From: an uncultured Pseudothermotoga sp.
Lineage (GTDB): Bacteria > Thermotogota > Thermotogae > Thermotogales > DSM-5069
Length of the DNA: 64,000 nucleotides
Reading direction: 5' to 3'
Assembly: GCA_937995655.1 (NCBI GenBank)
Contig: CALKJI010000006.1
Location: forward strand, 124,001 to 188,000
The translations under genes and the position numbers were made by a program. Below the pieces are notes generated by a model that was not told the DNA's origin, did no database searches, and worked only from the letters and a program-made list of their open reading frames with translations. How positions within the stretch are numbered: the first letter of the stretch is position 1; every line of letters starts with the position of its first letter. Below are positions 25,942 through 35,086 of this stretch, one piece after another.

Positions 25942-26903
25942 TTTTCATCGCTCCTAAAGTATAGCCAGCAACTCACGGAAGAATTATCTATCAAGATCTC
26001 GGGTGGTTCTTTTTCAGAACAGATAGGCATTACCTTACTGCATCTTGGGTGGAATCTACATCCTGTTGGGAATTTGGTTGCGGCCGGCACAGTTCCTGGA
26101 ATATAAGGAAGCGGGCGGCCTTTGTACTCTTTTTTCACTCTTGATTGTAAGAGGGCTTCTGTATAGGGATGTAATGGATTTCTAAACAGATCAAAGACTC
26201 GTGCCTTTTCTACAATCTTCCCTGCGTACATGACATGAACTTTGTCTGCAAGTTCTGCAACGACTCCAAGATCGTGAGTTATGAAAATTACCGAAGTTTT
26301 GAATGTTTCTTGGAGTTCTTTGAAAAGTTTTAGTACCTGTGCCTGAATTGTGACATCCAATGCTGTTGTCGGTTCATCTGCAATGATTATATCGGGGTTG
26401 GTTAGCAGAGCCATAGCGATCATGATTCTTTGTAACATCCCACCACTCATTTGGTGGGGATATTCATCAAATCTTTTCTCCGCCAAAGGAATGTGTACCT
26501 TTTTGAGCATGTTTATGCATATCTTTCTTGCTTCTTTTTCGTTCACTTCGAGGTGAGTCAGCGTAGCTTCCACCATTTGTTGACCGACTGTGTAGAGTGG
26601 GTCGAAGCTCGCCATCGGTTCTTGAAAGATCATGGATATCTTCTTTCCTCTGATTTTTCTGTATTCTTCATTGGATAGTTTTGTCAATTCCATATCTTTG
26701 TATTTTATTGAACCTTCGAAGATAGCATTTTTCACAAGTCCCATTATTGTGAGTGCCGTTATACTCTTGCCACAACCTGATTCACCAACGAGTGCCAATA
26801 TTTCGCTTTCCTTTAAATCAAAAGATATACCATCGACAGCTTTCACAACTCCTTCGAAGGTTTTAAAATAGGTCTTTAGGTTTCTAACTGAAAGGATTGT
26901 CAT
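25938..26903 (-). CDS. oppD: Oligopeptide ABC transporter ATPase OppD
   Basis: A 321-residue partner ATPase. Walker A GESGCGKSIT (near 39-48), a variant signature MSGGMLQR (Q replaced by M), Walker B IIIADEPTTALDVT, and the C-terminal GCRFHPRCSKVMPIC cluster that in OppD-type proteins can bind an Fe-S cluster. It overlaps oppC by 4 bp. Confidence 0.95.
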   Translation of the reverse strand: MTILSVRNLKTYFKTFEGVVKAVDGISFDLKESEILALVGESGCGKSITALTIMGLVKNAIFEGSIKYKDMELTKLSNEEYRKIRGKKISMIFQEPMASFDPLYTVGQQMVEATLTHLEVNEKEARKICINMLKKVHIPLAEKRFDEYPHQMSGGMLQRIMIAMALLTNPDIIIADEPTTALDVTIQAQVLKLFKELQETFKTSVIFITHDLGVVAELADKVHVMYAGKIVEKARVFDLFRNPLHPYTEALLQSRVKKEYKGRPLPYIPGTVPAATKFPTGCRFHPRCSKVMPICSEKEPPEILIDNSSVSCWLYFRSDEK

Positions 26904-27997
26904 ACTTTTTCAACCACCCTGTATGGATCTAAGGCATCTCTTAGTGCATCACCAACGAAGTTGAAAGCAAGAACGGAGATCATTATGAAGACACCAGGGA
27001 TCAGCAACCATGGACTTGTAGCAAGTGCCGAAATAGATTGAGCTTGCCTCAACAAAAGTCCCCAACTCGTCATTGGCTCTTTAATACCCAGTCCCAAAAA
27101 GCTTATGGCGCTTTCACCGAGGATCATTCCGGGAATAGAGAGGGTTGATACAACGATCAAATAGCTCATTATGTTGGGTATCAGATGCTTTCTTATGATT
27201 TTGAAATCCGAAACGCCTGCAACCTTAGCTGCAAGGACGTACTCTTTCTCACGAAGGCTCAAAACCATTCCACGAACGACCCTCGCTACTCCCATCCAAC
27301 CTATCAGAGAAAGTACTATCACTATTCCAAAATAAACCCACGTGCTCGGCCAACTTGGTGGCAAAATCACTGCCAAGGCTAGCCACAGAGGAATCCTTGG
27401 AAAGGAACGAAGTAGTTCTATAAACCTTTGTATTAAAACATCAACCCATCCACCGTAATATCCAGAAATACTTCCCATAATGGCACCTATGATAACACTT
27501 ATGAAAGTTCCGATCAATCCTACAGTGAGGGAAACTCTACCACCCACTAAGGTTCTGGAAAAAAGATCTCTGCCAAATCTATCGGAACCAAAAAGAAGTA
27601 TCATAGCTTGTGATGGGTCTGCGTCGATTCCAAAAAAATGCAAGTCTGTTTCAAACAATCCCCAGAATTTGTATCTTTCTCCCTTTACGAAAAATTTTAT
27701 CGGGTAGACTTTGGATCTATCTTCTTCGTACCGCGTCATGAAGGTTACAGGGTCACGAGTTCTCTTCATTCCGTATATGAAAGGTCTGTGGAGCTTTCCT
27801 TCGTGAACGATTCTCACGATCGTTGGTGGTGCGTAAGTAAACCTGCTGTGTGTTTCTTTGAAATTGTATGGTGAAATGAAGTCAGCAAAGATGATCAGAA
27901 TATAAAGAATTACAAGAACCCATATTCCAAAGACACCAAGTTTGTGCTTCTTGAACTGTTGATAAACTCTTGATGATCTTGTACTTTTTCTGCTCAT
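26900..27997 (-). CDS. oppC: Oligopeptide ABC transporter permease OppC, with insert
   Basis: This 365-residue permease has a first TM helix at about 21-43 and then an extracytoplasmic insertion of about 100 residues before the core five-helix permease fold. Ordinary OppC proteins are nearer 300 residues. The EAA loop reads YVLAAKVAGVSDFKIIRKHLIPN. The insert, with several aromatic residues, may contact the large binding protein. It is 1 bp from oppB. Confidence 0.93.
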   Translation of the reverse strand: MSRKSTRSSRVYQQFKKHKLGVFGIWVLVILYILIIFADFISPYNFKETHSRFTYAPPTIVRIVHEGKLHRPFIYGMKRTRDPVTFMTRYEEDRSKVYPIKFFVKGERYKFWGLFETDLHFFGIDADPSQAMILLFGSDRFGRDLFSRTLVGGRVSLTVGLIGTFISVIIGAIMGSISGYYGGWVDVLIQRFIELLRSFPRIPLWLALAVILPPSWPSTWVYFGIVIVLSLIGWMGVARVVRGMVLSLREKEYVLAAKVAGVSDFKIIRKHLIPNIMSYLIVVSTLSIPGMILGESAISFLGLGIKEPMTSWGLLLRQAQSISALATSPWLLIPGVFIMISVLAFNFVGDALRDALDPYRVVEKV

Positions 27998-27998
27998 C

Positions 27999-28967
27999 TC
28001 AGCTCACCCTTATTCTCGGATCAAGCAACGCTAGAGCAATATCAGCCAAAAGATTGCCAATTTGTGTTATCAGAGCGATGAACATCAAAAAAGTCATGAC
28101 CAAGTATTGGTCATGGTTCAAAAGGGCGTTGTAGAAAAAAGGACCGATCGTTGGAAGGTTGAGGACTATAGAAGCGATTATGGTACCACTGAAGATGTTG
28201 GGAAGTTCCATTCCAGCTATGCTAACTAGGGGATTGAGTGCGTTCTTCACCACGTGTCTTTTTACGACCTTTTCTTCAAGTCCACGTGCCCTGAGTGAAG
28301 TGACAAAAGGTGATCCCATTATGTCAAGCATGTTGCCCCTCATTATTCTCATAAGACCGGCAAGACCACTGACTCCAACGACAATTATGGGCAACCAAAT
28401 GTGATTGAGCAGATCGACGAATTTGTCCCAACTCCAAGGTGCACCTATGAACTGTGGTGAAAACAATCCACCGACCGCTGTTCCACCCAACCTCAGTACC
28501 AAATACATCAGAACCAAAGCCATGAAGAATTCAGGTATGGATAAGCCTATAAAACCCAAAACAGTTAAAGTGTAATCGCTAACTGTGTATGGATGAAAGG
28601 CCGAGTAAATGCCCATGGGTATGGCTATGAGCCATTGAAATCCTATTGTGAAAAGAGCAATCGCTACTGTCCAGCCTAGTCTTTCCCAAATTAATTCGAC
28701 AACAGGTCTTTGATATGAAAAGGAGTATCCAAAGTCACCTTTGAGGAATATATTCTTGATCCAAATCAGATATCTTTCGTATGCTGGCTTCTCAAGAGCT
28801 AGCTCTCTTTTGAGTGTTTCAATTTGTTCCGGTGAGATTCTTGGGTTTTCAAGATACTGTGAAAGGAAATCACCGGGTTGTAGTTCTGTGACAATGAAAC
28901 AAATGACAGAAATCAAAAACATCATTGGTATCATTATCAAGATTCTTCGAACGATAAAAGACCACAC
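27999..28967 (-). CDS. oppB: Oligopeptide ABC transporter permease OppB
   Basis: A 322-residue permease with TM1 at 9-31, the typical extracytoplasmic LQPGDFLSQYLENPRISPEQIE segment (shown in part), and an EAA loop FVTSLRARGLEEKVVKRHVVKNA. First permease gene of the operon. It follows oppA after a strong stem-loop. Confidence 0.93.
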   Translation of the reverse strand: MWSFIVRRILIMIPMMFLISVICFIVTELQPGDFLSQYLENPRISPEQIETLKRELALEKPAYERYLIWIKNIFLKGDFGYSFSYQRPVVELIWERLGWTVAIALFTIGFQWLIAIPMGIYSAFHPYTVSDYTLTVLGFIGLSIPEFFMALVLMYLVLRLGGTAVGGLFSPQFIGAPWSWDKFVDLLNHIWLPIIVVGVSGLAGLMRIMRGNMLDIMGSPFVTSLRARGLEEKVVKRHVVKNALNPLVSIAGMELPNIFSGTIIASIVLNLPTIGPFFYNALLNHDQYLVMTFLMFIALITQIGNLLADIALALLDPRIRVS

Positions 28968-28984
28968 TGACTTAAACCCCCAAA

Positions 28985-29013
28985 GCGGAGCTCCTCAAAT
29001 TGAGGAGCCCCGC
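28985..29013 (-). terminator. Stem-loop between oppA and oppB
   Basis: Arms GCGG-A-GCTCCTCAA and TTGAGGAGC-C-CCGC pair with one mismatch around a single-base loop. It lies 8 bp downstream of the oppA stop on the minus strand. There is no uridine run, so it is more likely an attenuator or a 3' RNA stabiliser for the binding-protein message than a full terminator. Confidence 0.7.
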
Positions 29014-29020
29014 AAAGATA

Positions 29021-30796
29021 TCACTTTCGATAGGCTGTCCAAACTGTGAAGACTATCATGCCATCTTTTGTTAAACCTGCATTTCCAAGAGTGTTGTTTA
29101 TGCCCCAAATATTCATACCTTTGCAGACAAAGATGACGGGTAGGTAGATATGATACAACTCTTGCCATTCGTCATAGTAAGCTTTTCTCTTAACTGGGTC
29201 CATTTCAATCTGGCCAAGTTCAAACAGTTCCCAAATTCTCTTTTCCCAATCAAACATGTTCTCAAAGACGGGTTTTGGTGGTGTAGCCGTTTTATCCATC
29301 GTTGAATAGTGCCAATAGTACAGTTGTGTGCCAGGCTGCCAGATAGCCTTTCTCAGTTGTGGGTCAGGTTGGTTTCCGAAGGCTCTTATACCTGCCTGGA
29401 AGTTCCCCGCTCCGAACATTTGGCCAACGAGCGAAGCATCAAGGATTTGCAGATTAACCTTTATACCGATCTTTTGAAGATCCTGGGCAAATATGAGCGC
29501 TACATCTTGATATTCTTGTGGAGAACTTTGAACAAGTAAGTTGAATTCAACACGTTTCCCATTGGGGAACAATCTGTAGCCCTCTTTATCGCGATTCTTA
29601 AGTCCAATCTTATCAAGTAATTCAGAGGCTTTTTTAAGATCGTATCTTCTCATGATTTGCTCGACCTTTGGATTATAGAATGCTTTGTTTGATGGGAGCA
29701 TTAACCCAGCGCCTGGTATGGCAAGTCCTGCAAAAACTTCGTCTATGATCCTTTGTCTATCGAGTGCATATTCCATTGCTTCTCTGAATTCGAGTTTTGC
29801 GAAGAGATCTTTCAGGTCAGGATCGTTGACATCGAAATTGAAAGATATGTGTATCGGACTTGGTGTTGCCTGATTTGGCTGAGTTGCATAAACTTTGTAC
29901 GGTACATTCCCAGCAAGTTCCTGTTGCTTGAGCATGGGGTAATCCTTTGAAGGTATCGCCATGAAATCAATTTCACCGGCCATGAACTTTGCTAATCTCA
30001 CTTCGGCATCTCTGATGATGAGGTATTCAACTCTATCAAAATACGGAAGTCGAGTTCCAAATCGATCTACCTTCCAATAATTTGGATTTCTCTCCAGCAC
30101 GACTTTTTGATCGGTTATCACTTGAACGAGTTTGTATGGTCCATTGACTACGATTTCCTTTGGATCTACATTTGACAACCATATTTTGTTTACGGAACCA
30201 AGATCGTTCTTGTCCACTAGAGGCTCAAGTTTATGCTTCGGGTATATATAGACATGAGACAAAACTGTGAAGAAAGGACCATACGGAGATGGCAATATTG
30301 CCTTGAGAGTCTTGTCGTCGATCTTCACCCACTGGATCATCTTGTTTTGACCTTTTTCATCTGGTATCGTGAATCGATCGATAGAGTTACCGCGTGCGTA
30401 TTTGTTCATGACAAAGTACTCAAAGGTGAAGATCACATCGTCTGCCACTATGGGTTTTCCATCGGACCAGTAGGCTTCCCTCATGACGAATGTAACCTCT
30501 TTCCCATCAGGAGAAACGGTCCAAGATTTTGCCAAACCAGGTCTGATTTCGTTGGTAACAGGATGCATCTCTACAAGTGTGGAAAACATAGGTCCCATGA
30601 TAACGCTGTAGGAAGAGGAATCTAAGGAACCATACAGCAAAAATGATTCTGGAGTGGATGCAAGTGCTAATCTCAGAACACCGCCCCATTTTGGCTTTGG
30701 ATCAGGTGTCAGTATGCTGTCTTCGACAAAAAATTCCGCCGCGGCAACGTTGAGAATTATGACAAAGGCAACAAGAAGAACAAACCATTTCCTCAT
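29021..30796 (-). CDS. oppA: Oligopeptide-binding protein, periplasmic
   Basis: A 591-residue SBP_bac_5 family protein. The signal peptide (FVLLVAFVIILNVAAA, cleavage before EFF) lacks a lipobox Cys. The family signature ESFLLYGSLDSSSYSVIMG / LAKSWTVSPDGKEVTF is visible near the N-terminus. Binds oligopeptides or, given the neighbours, muropeptides; ligand not determinable. The promoter upstream is strong and the stem-loop downstream separates it from oppB, consistent with higher expression of the binding protein. Confidence 0.92.
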   Translation of the reverse strand: MRKWFVLLVAFVIILNVAAAEFFVEDSILTPDPKPKWGGVLRLALASTPESFLLYGSLDSSSYSVIMGPMFSTLVEMHPVTNEIRPGLAKSWTVSPDGKEVTFVMREAYWSDGKPIVADDVIFTFEYFVMNKYARGNSIDRFTIPDEKGQNKMIQWVKIDDKTLKAILPSPYGPFFTVLSHVYIYPKHKLEPLVDKNDLGSVNKIWLSNVDPKEIVVNGPYKLVQVITDQKVVLERNPNYWKVDRFGTRLPYFDRVEYLIIRDAEVRLAKFMAGEIDFMAIPSKDYPMLKQQELAGNVPYKVYATQPNQATPSPIHISFNFDVNDPDLKDLFAKLEFREAMEYALDRQRIIDEVFAGLAIPGAGLMLPSNKAFYNPKVEQIMRRYDLKKASELLDKIGLKNRDKEGYRLFPNGKRVEFNLLVQSSPQEYQDVALIFAQDLQKIGIKVNLQILDASLVGQMFGAGNFQAGIRAFGNQPDPQLRKAIWQPGTQLYYWHYSTMDKTATPPKPVFENMFDWEKRIWELFELGQIEMDPVKRKAYYDEWQELYHIYLPVIFVCKGMNIWGINNTLGNAGLTKDGMIVFTVWTAYRK

Positions 30797-30848
30797 AAAA
30801 ACACCTCCCTTATAAATGTGATTACAATATGACTAATCCCCGAGAAGT

Positions 30849-30876
30849 ATAATATCATAAAGATAACTTTAGTCAA
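30849..30876 (-). promoter_or_regulatory. Promoter of opp operon
   Basis: On the minus strand TTGACT (30876-30871), 16 bp spacer, TATTAT (30854-30849). The 96-bp divergent region to the sugar kinase also holds TATAAT at 30848-30853 on the plus strand, so the two promoters would overlap and could compete. No clear -35 was seen for the plus direction. Confidence 0.7.
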
Positions 30877-30891
30877 AATGGGGGAATTAGG

Positions 30892-31752
30892 ATGAAAGTG
30901 CTAGGAATAGATGGTGGTGGAACATCTTTGAAAGCTACTGTTGTTCAAGAAAAGCAGATCATAGGCAGGATTGTTTTGGAAAAAGGTGTCAATCTATCTG
31001 CCGTTGATCCAAAGCAACTCGAAGAAACAATAAAAGATCTCTTCCAATGGTCTGGAAAGGTCGATCTTGTTAGGGCAGCCTTTTCTGGCGCGGGCAGTGA
31101 ACAGAGAAAACTCTTTCTCAAAGAAGTCTTAGCCAAGTACTTTACCAGTTCAACTTTACAGATCTTTACCGATGCCGAAGGGGTTTTGTACTCTTGTTAT
31201 GAGGACGAACCTGTGGTTGTTGTGATCGCTGGCACAGGGTCAGTAGTCATGGGAATAGATAGTTCGCAAAGGATTCATCGTGCAGGTGGGTGGGGGCATC
31301 TTTTTGATGATGAAGGCGGAGCATTCAGTGTTGTCTGTAAAATAATTCGAGCTGCTTTGGATTACAAAGATGGTATCGGTGATTTTGATCCTGTCTTTGA
31401 TGAACTAATCAAGTTTTACAAAGTGAATTTTATTGAAGATCTTGTCGATCTACAAAGATTGAGGGATTTCAAAGAGAGAATAGCATCTTTTGCAAGTTCT
31501 ATGAGCATCACACCTCTGGTGCTAAAGATATTACAAGAAGATTTCCAAGTACTTTTAAAAAGAACCAGATGTATTTTACACAAAACCAACGCAAAGAAAC
31601 TGTACATTCATGGTGGCATGTTCAAAATACCGCAGGTCCAAAATATCTTTAGAAAAAACTTTACCCAAGTACAGGTACTTAAACTTGAAAAAGATGTGGA
31701 TTACATGCTTGCATCTAATCAATCCTTGGAAGGTTTGAAAACCTTTTCTTAG
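30892..31752 (+). CDS. BadF/BadG-type N-acetyl sugar kinase
   Basis: A 286-residue actin-fold kinase. The phosphate 1 loop is LGIDGGGTSLKATVV (residues 4-18); the second is VVVIAGTGSVVMGID (near 109-123), followed by AGGWGHLFDDEGGAFSV and IHGGMF. The family contains N-acetylglucosamine and MurNAc/GlcNAc kinases. It is divergent from opp-hydrolase-anmK, so phosphorylation of an imported amino sugar is likely. The GlcNAc versus MurNAc choice cannot be made. Confidence 0.85.
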   Translation: MKVLGIDGGGTSLKATVVQEKQIIGRIVLEKGVNLSAVDPKQLEETIKDLFQWSGKVDLVRAAFSGAGSEQRKLFLKEVLAKYFTSSTLQIFTDAEGVLYSCYEDEPVVVVIAGTGSVVMGIDSSQRIHRAGGWGHLFDDEGGAFSVVCKIIRAALDYKDGIGDFDPVFDELIKFYKVNFIEDLVDLQRLRDFKERIASFASSMSITPLVLKILQEDFQVLLKRTRCILHKTNAKKLYIHGGMFKIPQVQNIFRKNFTQVQVLKLEKDVDYMLASNQSLEGLKTFS

Positions 31753-31931
31753 GTTTTTGTTTTTCGGTTCACCTCAATGTAAAGATTACTTTTTACACCC
31801 AAAAAAGCGATCCAAGGAGATCTGCGATCACATTGTTTCGAAGTTAATGTCGAAAGGTAATTCTTGAAGGATTCTTGAAGGTCGCTAAGAAATCACAGGA
31901 ATGTACCACAAACAAAAGATTTTTTGAAAAA

Positions 31932-33620
31932 CTATGTGGAATCGATCTTTTCATCGTTGTAAAAAACAACAGAGGTTTTCCTTTGTTTTGCTCTGTACAT
32001 TGCGATGTCAGCCTTTCTTATGAGTTCATCCAAGGTTTTTCCATCTTTAGGAAAGATTGCTACACCGATTTGAACATCGATCTGGAGTGTTTTGTTCTCC
32101 AGCTTGATGGGACTCCTGATAACTTCAAGGATGCGGTTCAAGAATGAGTTCAAATCATTCCCGCAAAGACCGTAAGAGACTATTATAAACTCGTCCCCAC
32201 CGAACCTTGCTACCAAATCATTTTCACGCACGGCTTTTTCTAACCTTTCTCCAATGATTCTTAAAACTCTGTCTCCGGTGCTGTGTCCATATCTGTCGTT
32301 CACTTGCTTGAATTTACTCAAATCCAGAAAGATCACGGAAACTTCTTTCTGTTCACGTCTAGCAAGATGAAAGATTTTTTCGCTAAATTCTTCCAAGGCA
32401 GTTCTATTTAAAAGCATCGTTAAATGGTCATGGTAGGACATATATTCTAGAGCATTTTGCTGCTTTATTATTTGTTCATAAAACTTTCTTTTGTAAAGAA
32501 AGATTCCAAGCTGATTTGCAAAAAGCTGTGCCAACTTTACACTCTCTTCATCAAAGGCATCTTCTGTTTCAAAGTTGTCCAGATTGAGCTGCAATGCGAT
32601 TTCACCTTCTATTTCTACTGCACAATTCAAACTGCACATTATTTCGTCCAATCTTCCAGCTTTACGCAATAATTTGAAATCTTCCTGATCAATTTTATTT
32701 TGATTTAGGTCTATCACTTCGCTTTTTTTCTTTATGGAACACCCTCCCTTGACCCATTCACGAACATGCTCACAAGAAAACTTGATCTTAGAAAGTTCTC
32801 TTAGATCATAGCCAATGGCAGCTACATAAACATAATGTCCATCTTTCTTGAGAATAACACTGCCAGCCTGAGCATTCGGAATCACCATGACAGCCTTTTC
32901 GAGAATTATAGTATAGATGTCCTCTTTTAATTCGTTTTGTAAGAATATGTTTGTCATCTCAACTATTGCTTCGTTTATCCTTCGTAAGGTTGATTCTCTC
33001 TGCAATGTCAGGGTTCTTGACCTTAGATTATACCTAGTGTGCAGATATAAGAAAAGAATGAAAACAGCTGTCCCTCCTACTAATAGCGCAATATAAAAGA
33101 CCCAAAGAAGGATAGGTTTTACGAACTGGTACTTCAAACCAAAGACAAAATCTATGCCTACATCGACTATTTTCAAAAAACCAGAAGGGTCAACTTCATC
33201 GAGGATGCTTTGGGCGTTGAGAGTAAAAAAGGCAACCTTGTCTGGTACGCATAAAGAAGCATCACCGTTGAAAATTCTGGTGAATACATGGATTTTTGTG
33301 CCTGATGAAGAGATCTTGAACAGATCGAAATCGATTTGGTCAATGTCTAAAATATCTATTTTCTCTATATATGGATAGTAAATTTTTACCTGTTCGAGCC
33401 AAACATTTAACTCTTCCAGTCTGTTTAGTACGACAAAGGAATAAACCCTGTCTCTGTGAAAGTAACTAAGACTTACTGACCTTGCAACTTCTAACACGCG
33501 CTTTTGATAGCTTTGTTTAATTTTGCTAATTCTTGAAGACAGCTGTTCAAAATGTAAGACATACAACAGCAAGACAAATAACACCAGGAGTGTTAGACTA
33601 ATAAACACATTATGGCGCAC
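31932..33620 (-). CDS. Membrane-bound diguanylate cyclase (GAF-GGDEF)
   Basis: This 562-residue protein has TM1 near 8-24, an extracytoplasmic sensor of about 130 residues, and TM2 near 166-190. A coiled linker and a GAF-like domain (about 215-370) follow, then a GGDEF domain (about 395-555). The active site FGGDEF is intact and the inhibitory I-site RxxD (REND) sits five residues before it, so it should make cyclic di-GMP from GTP with product feedback. No EAL domain. GTG start. No partner gene; the adjoining 150 bp to the peroxiredoxin has no evident terminator. Confidence 0.9.
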   Translation of the reverse strand: MRHNVFISLTLLVLFVLLLYVLHFEQLSSRISKIKQSYQKRVLEVARSVSLSYFHRDRVYSFVVLNRLEELNVWLEQVKIYYPYIEKIDILDIDQIDFDLFKISSSGTKIHVFTRIFNGDASLCVPDKVAFFTLNAQSILDEVDPSGFLKIVDVGIDFVFGLKYQFVKPILLWVFYIALLVGGTAVFILFLYLHTRYNLRSRTLTLQRESTLRRINEAIVEMTNIFLQNELKEDIYTIILEKAVMVIPNAQAGSVILKKDGHYVYVAAIGYDLRELSKIKFSCEHVREWVKGGCSIKKKSEVIDLNQNKIDQEDFKLLRKAGRLDEIMCSLNCAVEIEGEIALQLNLDNFETEDAFDEESVKLAQLFANQLGIFLYKRKFYEQIIKQQNALEYMSYHDHLTMLLNRTALEEFSEKIFHLARREQKEVSVIFLDLSKFKQVNDRYGHSTGDRVLRIIGERLEKAVRENDLVARFGGDEFIIVSYGLCGNDLNSFLNRILEVIRSPIKLENKTLQIDVQIGVAIFPKDGKTLDELIRKADIAMYRAKQRKTSVVFYNDEKIDST

Positions 33621-33770
33621 CCGTCCATCCCCCGGTTTTCAATAATATGACTTATTTTACCAAATTGTACCAAACATTGTACTGCAAGAAGATTTTGTTA
33701 AAGCATCTATAAAATGTCAAAACTTATTTGTCTTGGATCTTCGCCGATCTTTTGTAATTGGTTTGTAAAG

Positions 33771-34226
33771 TCAGTGACCTTTTATGAACTGGATGATCTC
33801 TGTTATATCTGGCAGTTCTCTAATCGGGTAGACCTTAAAAAAGACGATCTTTCCGTTTTCGTCTATTATGATATTGGCTCTTTCAGAAAAACCATCCTTT
33901 TCTCTGAATATGCCATAGAGCTTTGCAACCTCGCCGTGCGGCCAGAAATCGGATAGGATCTTCAACTTTTTCAAACCCAACGCTTCTGCCCAGGCCTTTT
34001 TACTGGGAACAGGATCCACACTCAGACCAAGAGGAACCGTGTTTAGTTTTTCAAATTCATCGTAATTCTCATGCAAAGATTTCATCTGATCGGCACACAC
34101 AGAGGTCCAAGCTAGCGGATGAAATGATAACAACACTTTTTTCCCTTTAAGTTGTGACAACTGAAGGGTTTCGCCATTTTGGTCTTTCAAAGAGAAATCT
34201 GGTGCAAATGAACCAACTTGTAACAT
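33771..34226 (-). CDS. Peroxiredoxin (AhpC/TSA family)
   Basis: A 151-residue thiol peroxidase. The peroxidatic Cys is in SFHPLAWTSVCADQM, near residue 47, in the usual P-x3-T-x2-C setting. No obvious resolving Cys is seen further along, so it may be a 1-Cys type using an external thiol donor. ATG at 34226 follows GGAGGTGG, 2 bp after korB, so it is the last gene of the kor transcript. Confidence 0.9.
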   Translation of the reverse strand: MLQVGSFAPDFSLKDQNGETLQLSQLKGKKVLLSFHPLAWTSVCADQMKSLHENYDEFEKLNTVPLGLSVDPVPSKKAWAEALGLKKLKILSDFWPHGEVAKLYGIFREKDGFSERANIIIDENGKIVFFKVYPIRELPDITEIIQFIKGH

Positions 34227-34228
34227 TC

Positions 34229-35086
34229 CTACCACCTCCGTTTTGAATCAATAAGATTCAGAATCTTTTCATGATCGTGTTTTCTTTTGAAAAGTGGCTC
34301 TTGAGAATCCTTGTAGATCCTTTGTTGTGACTCAAAGGTGGGCCTTTCCTCTACATAGAAGACGCCCAAAGGCAAGGGCAATGCTTCTAAAGCCCTTTGA
34401 AAGGCCTCTTGAAGGTTCCTTTCGTTGTGATCCTTGAGATAGTAAGTGTTCTCCTTGAACCATTTGTAAGTGTTGATTTTGTTGAAAGTCACACAGGGTT
34501 GGAATATATCTACCAAAGAAAAACCTTTGTGCAAGATGGCCCTCTTTATGATCTTTTTTGTTTCCTCTACATCTCCGCAGAATGCTCGTGCTACAAAGGA
34601 ACATCTCAAAGAAAGCGCAACAGCTAGGGGATTAAAAGGCTCGTTCAGAACACCGTAAACTTGCACAGGTGTCGTGAAACCTTTTGAACTGGTGGGTGAA
34701 GCTTGACCTTTCGTCAGGCCATAGACCATGTTGTTGTGAACTAAAAGGGTGATGTCAGAGTTTCTTCTAACGGCATGTATAAAGTGGTTGCCTCCTTCTC
34801 CATACATGCAGCCGTCTCCACTCTCGACTACGACTACAAGATTAGGATTAGAAGTCTTTATTCCAACGGCTGCCGGCAAACTTCTTCCGTGTAAACCGTT
34901 GAAGTAGTTACACTTTAAGTATTGAGGTGCCTTTGCGGCCTGTCCGATTCCTGAGACCATTACCAAGTTCTTTGGATCGATGTTCAATTCTTCTAAGGCG
35001 GCTTTGACTATGTTGTGTATAGAATAATTTCCACAACCTGGGCACCATGCCATGTCTATATTTTGAAGGTCGAATCTTGTAGTCAT
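34229..35086 (-). CDS. korB: 2-oxoacid:ferredoxin oxidoreductase beta subunit
   Basis: This 285-residue TPP-binding subunit has [12 protein letters not shown] (near 14-25), [14 protein letters not shown], and the TPP/Mg motif [14 protein letters not shown] followed by [12 protein letters not shown]. It pairs with the alpha/gamma fusion upstream (4-bp overlap, ATGA) to oxidise a 2-oxoacid to acyl-CoA while reducing ferredoxin. Substrate (2-oxoglutarate, branched-chain or other) is not decided by sequence alone. Confidence 0.92.
   Translation of the reverse strand: MTTRFDLQNIDMAWCPGCGNYSIHNIVKAALEELNIDPKNLVMVSGIGQAAKAPQYLKCNYFNGLHGRSLPAAVGIKTSNPNLVVVVESGDGCMYGEGGNHFIHAVRRNSDITLLVHNNMVYGLTKGQASPTSSKGFTTPVQVYGVLNEPFNPLAVALSLRCSFVARAFCGDVEETKKIIKRAILHKGFSLVDIFQPCVTFNKINTYKWFKENTYYLKDHNERNLQEAFQRALEALPLPLGVFYVEERPTFESQQRIYKDSQEPLFKRKHDHEKILNLIDSKRRW

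Noticed and set aside
31753-31931. Short direct repeats (TTCTTGAAGG twice) and GCGATC copies as a regulatory element
   Set aside because: Copies are short, the region is only 179 bp, and no nearby gene start gives them a role.
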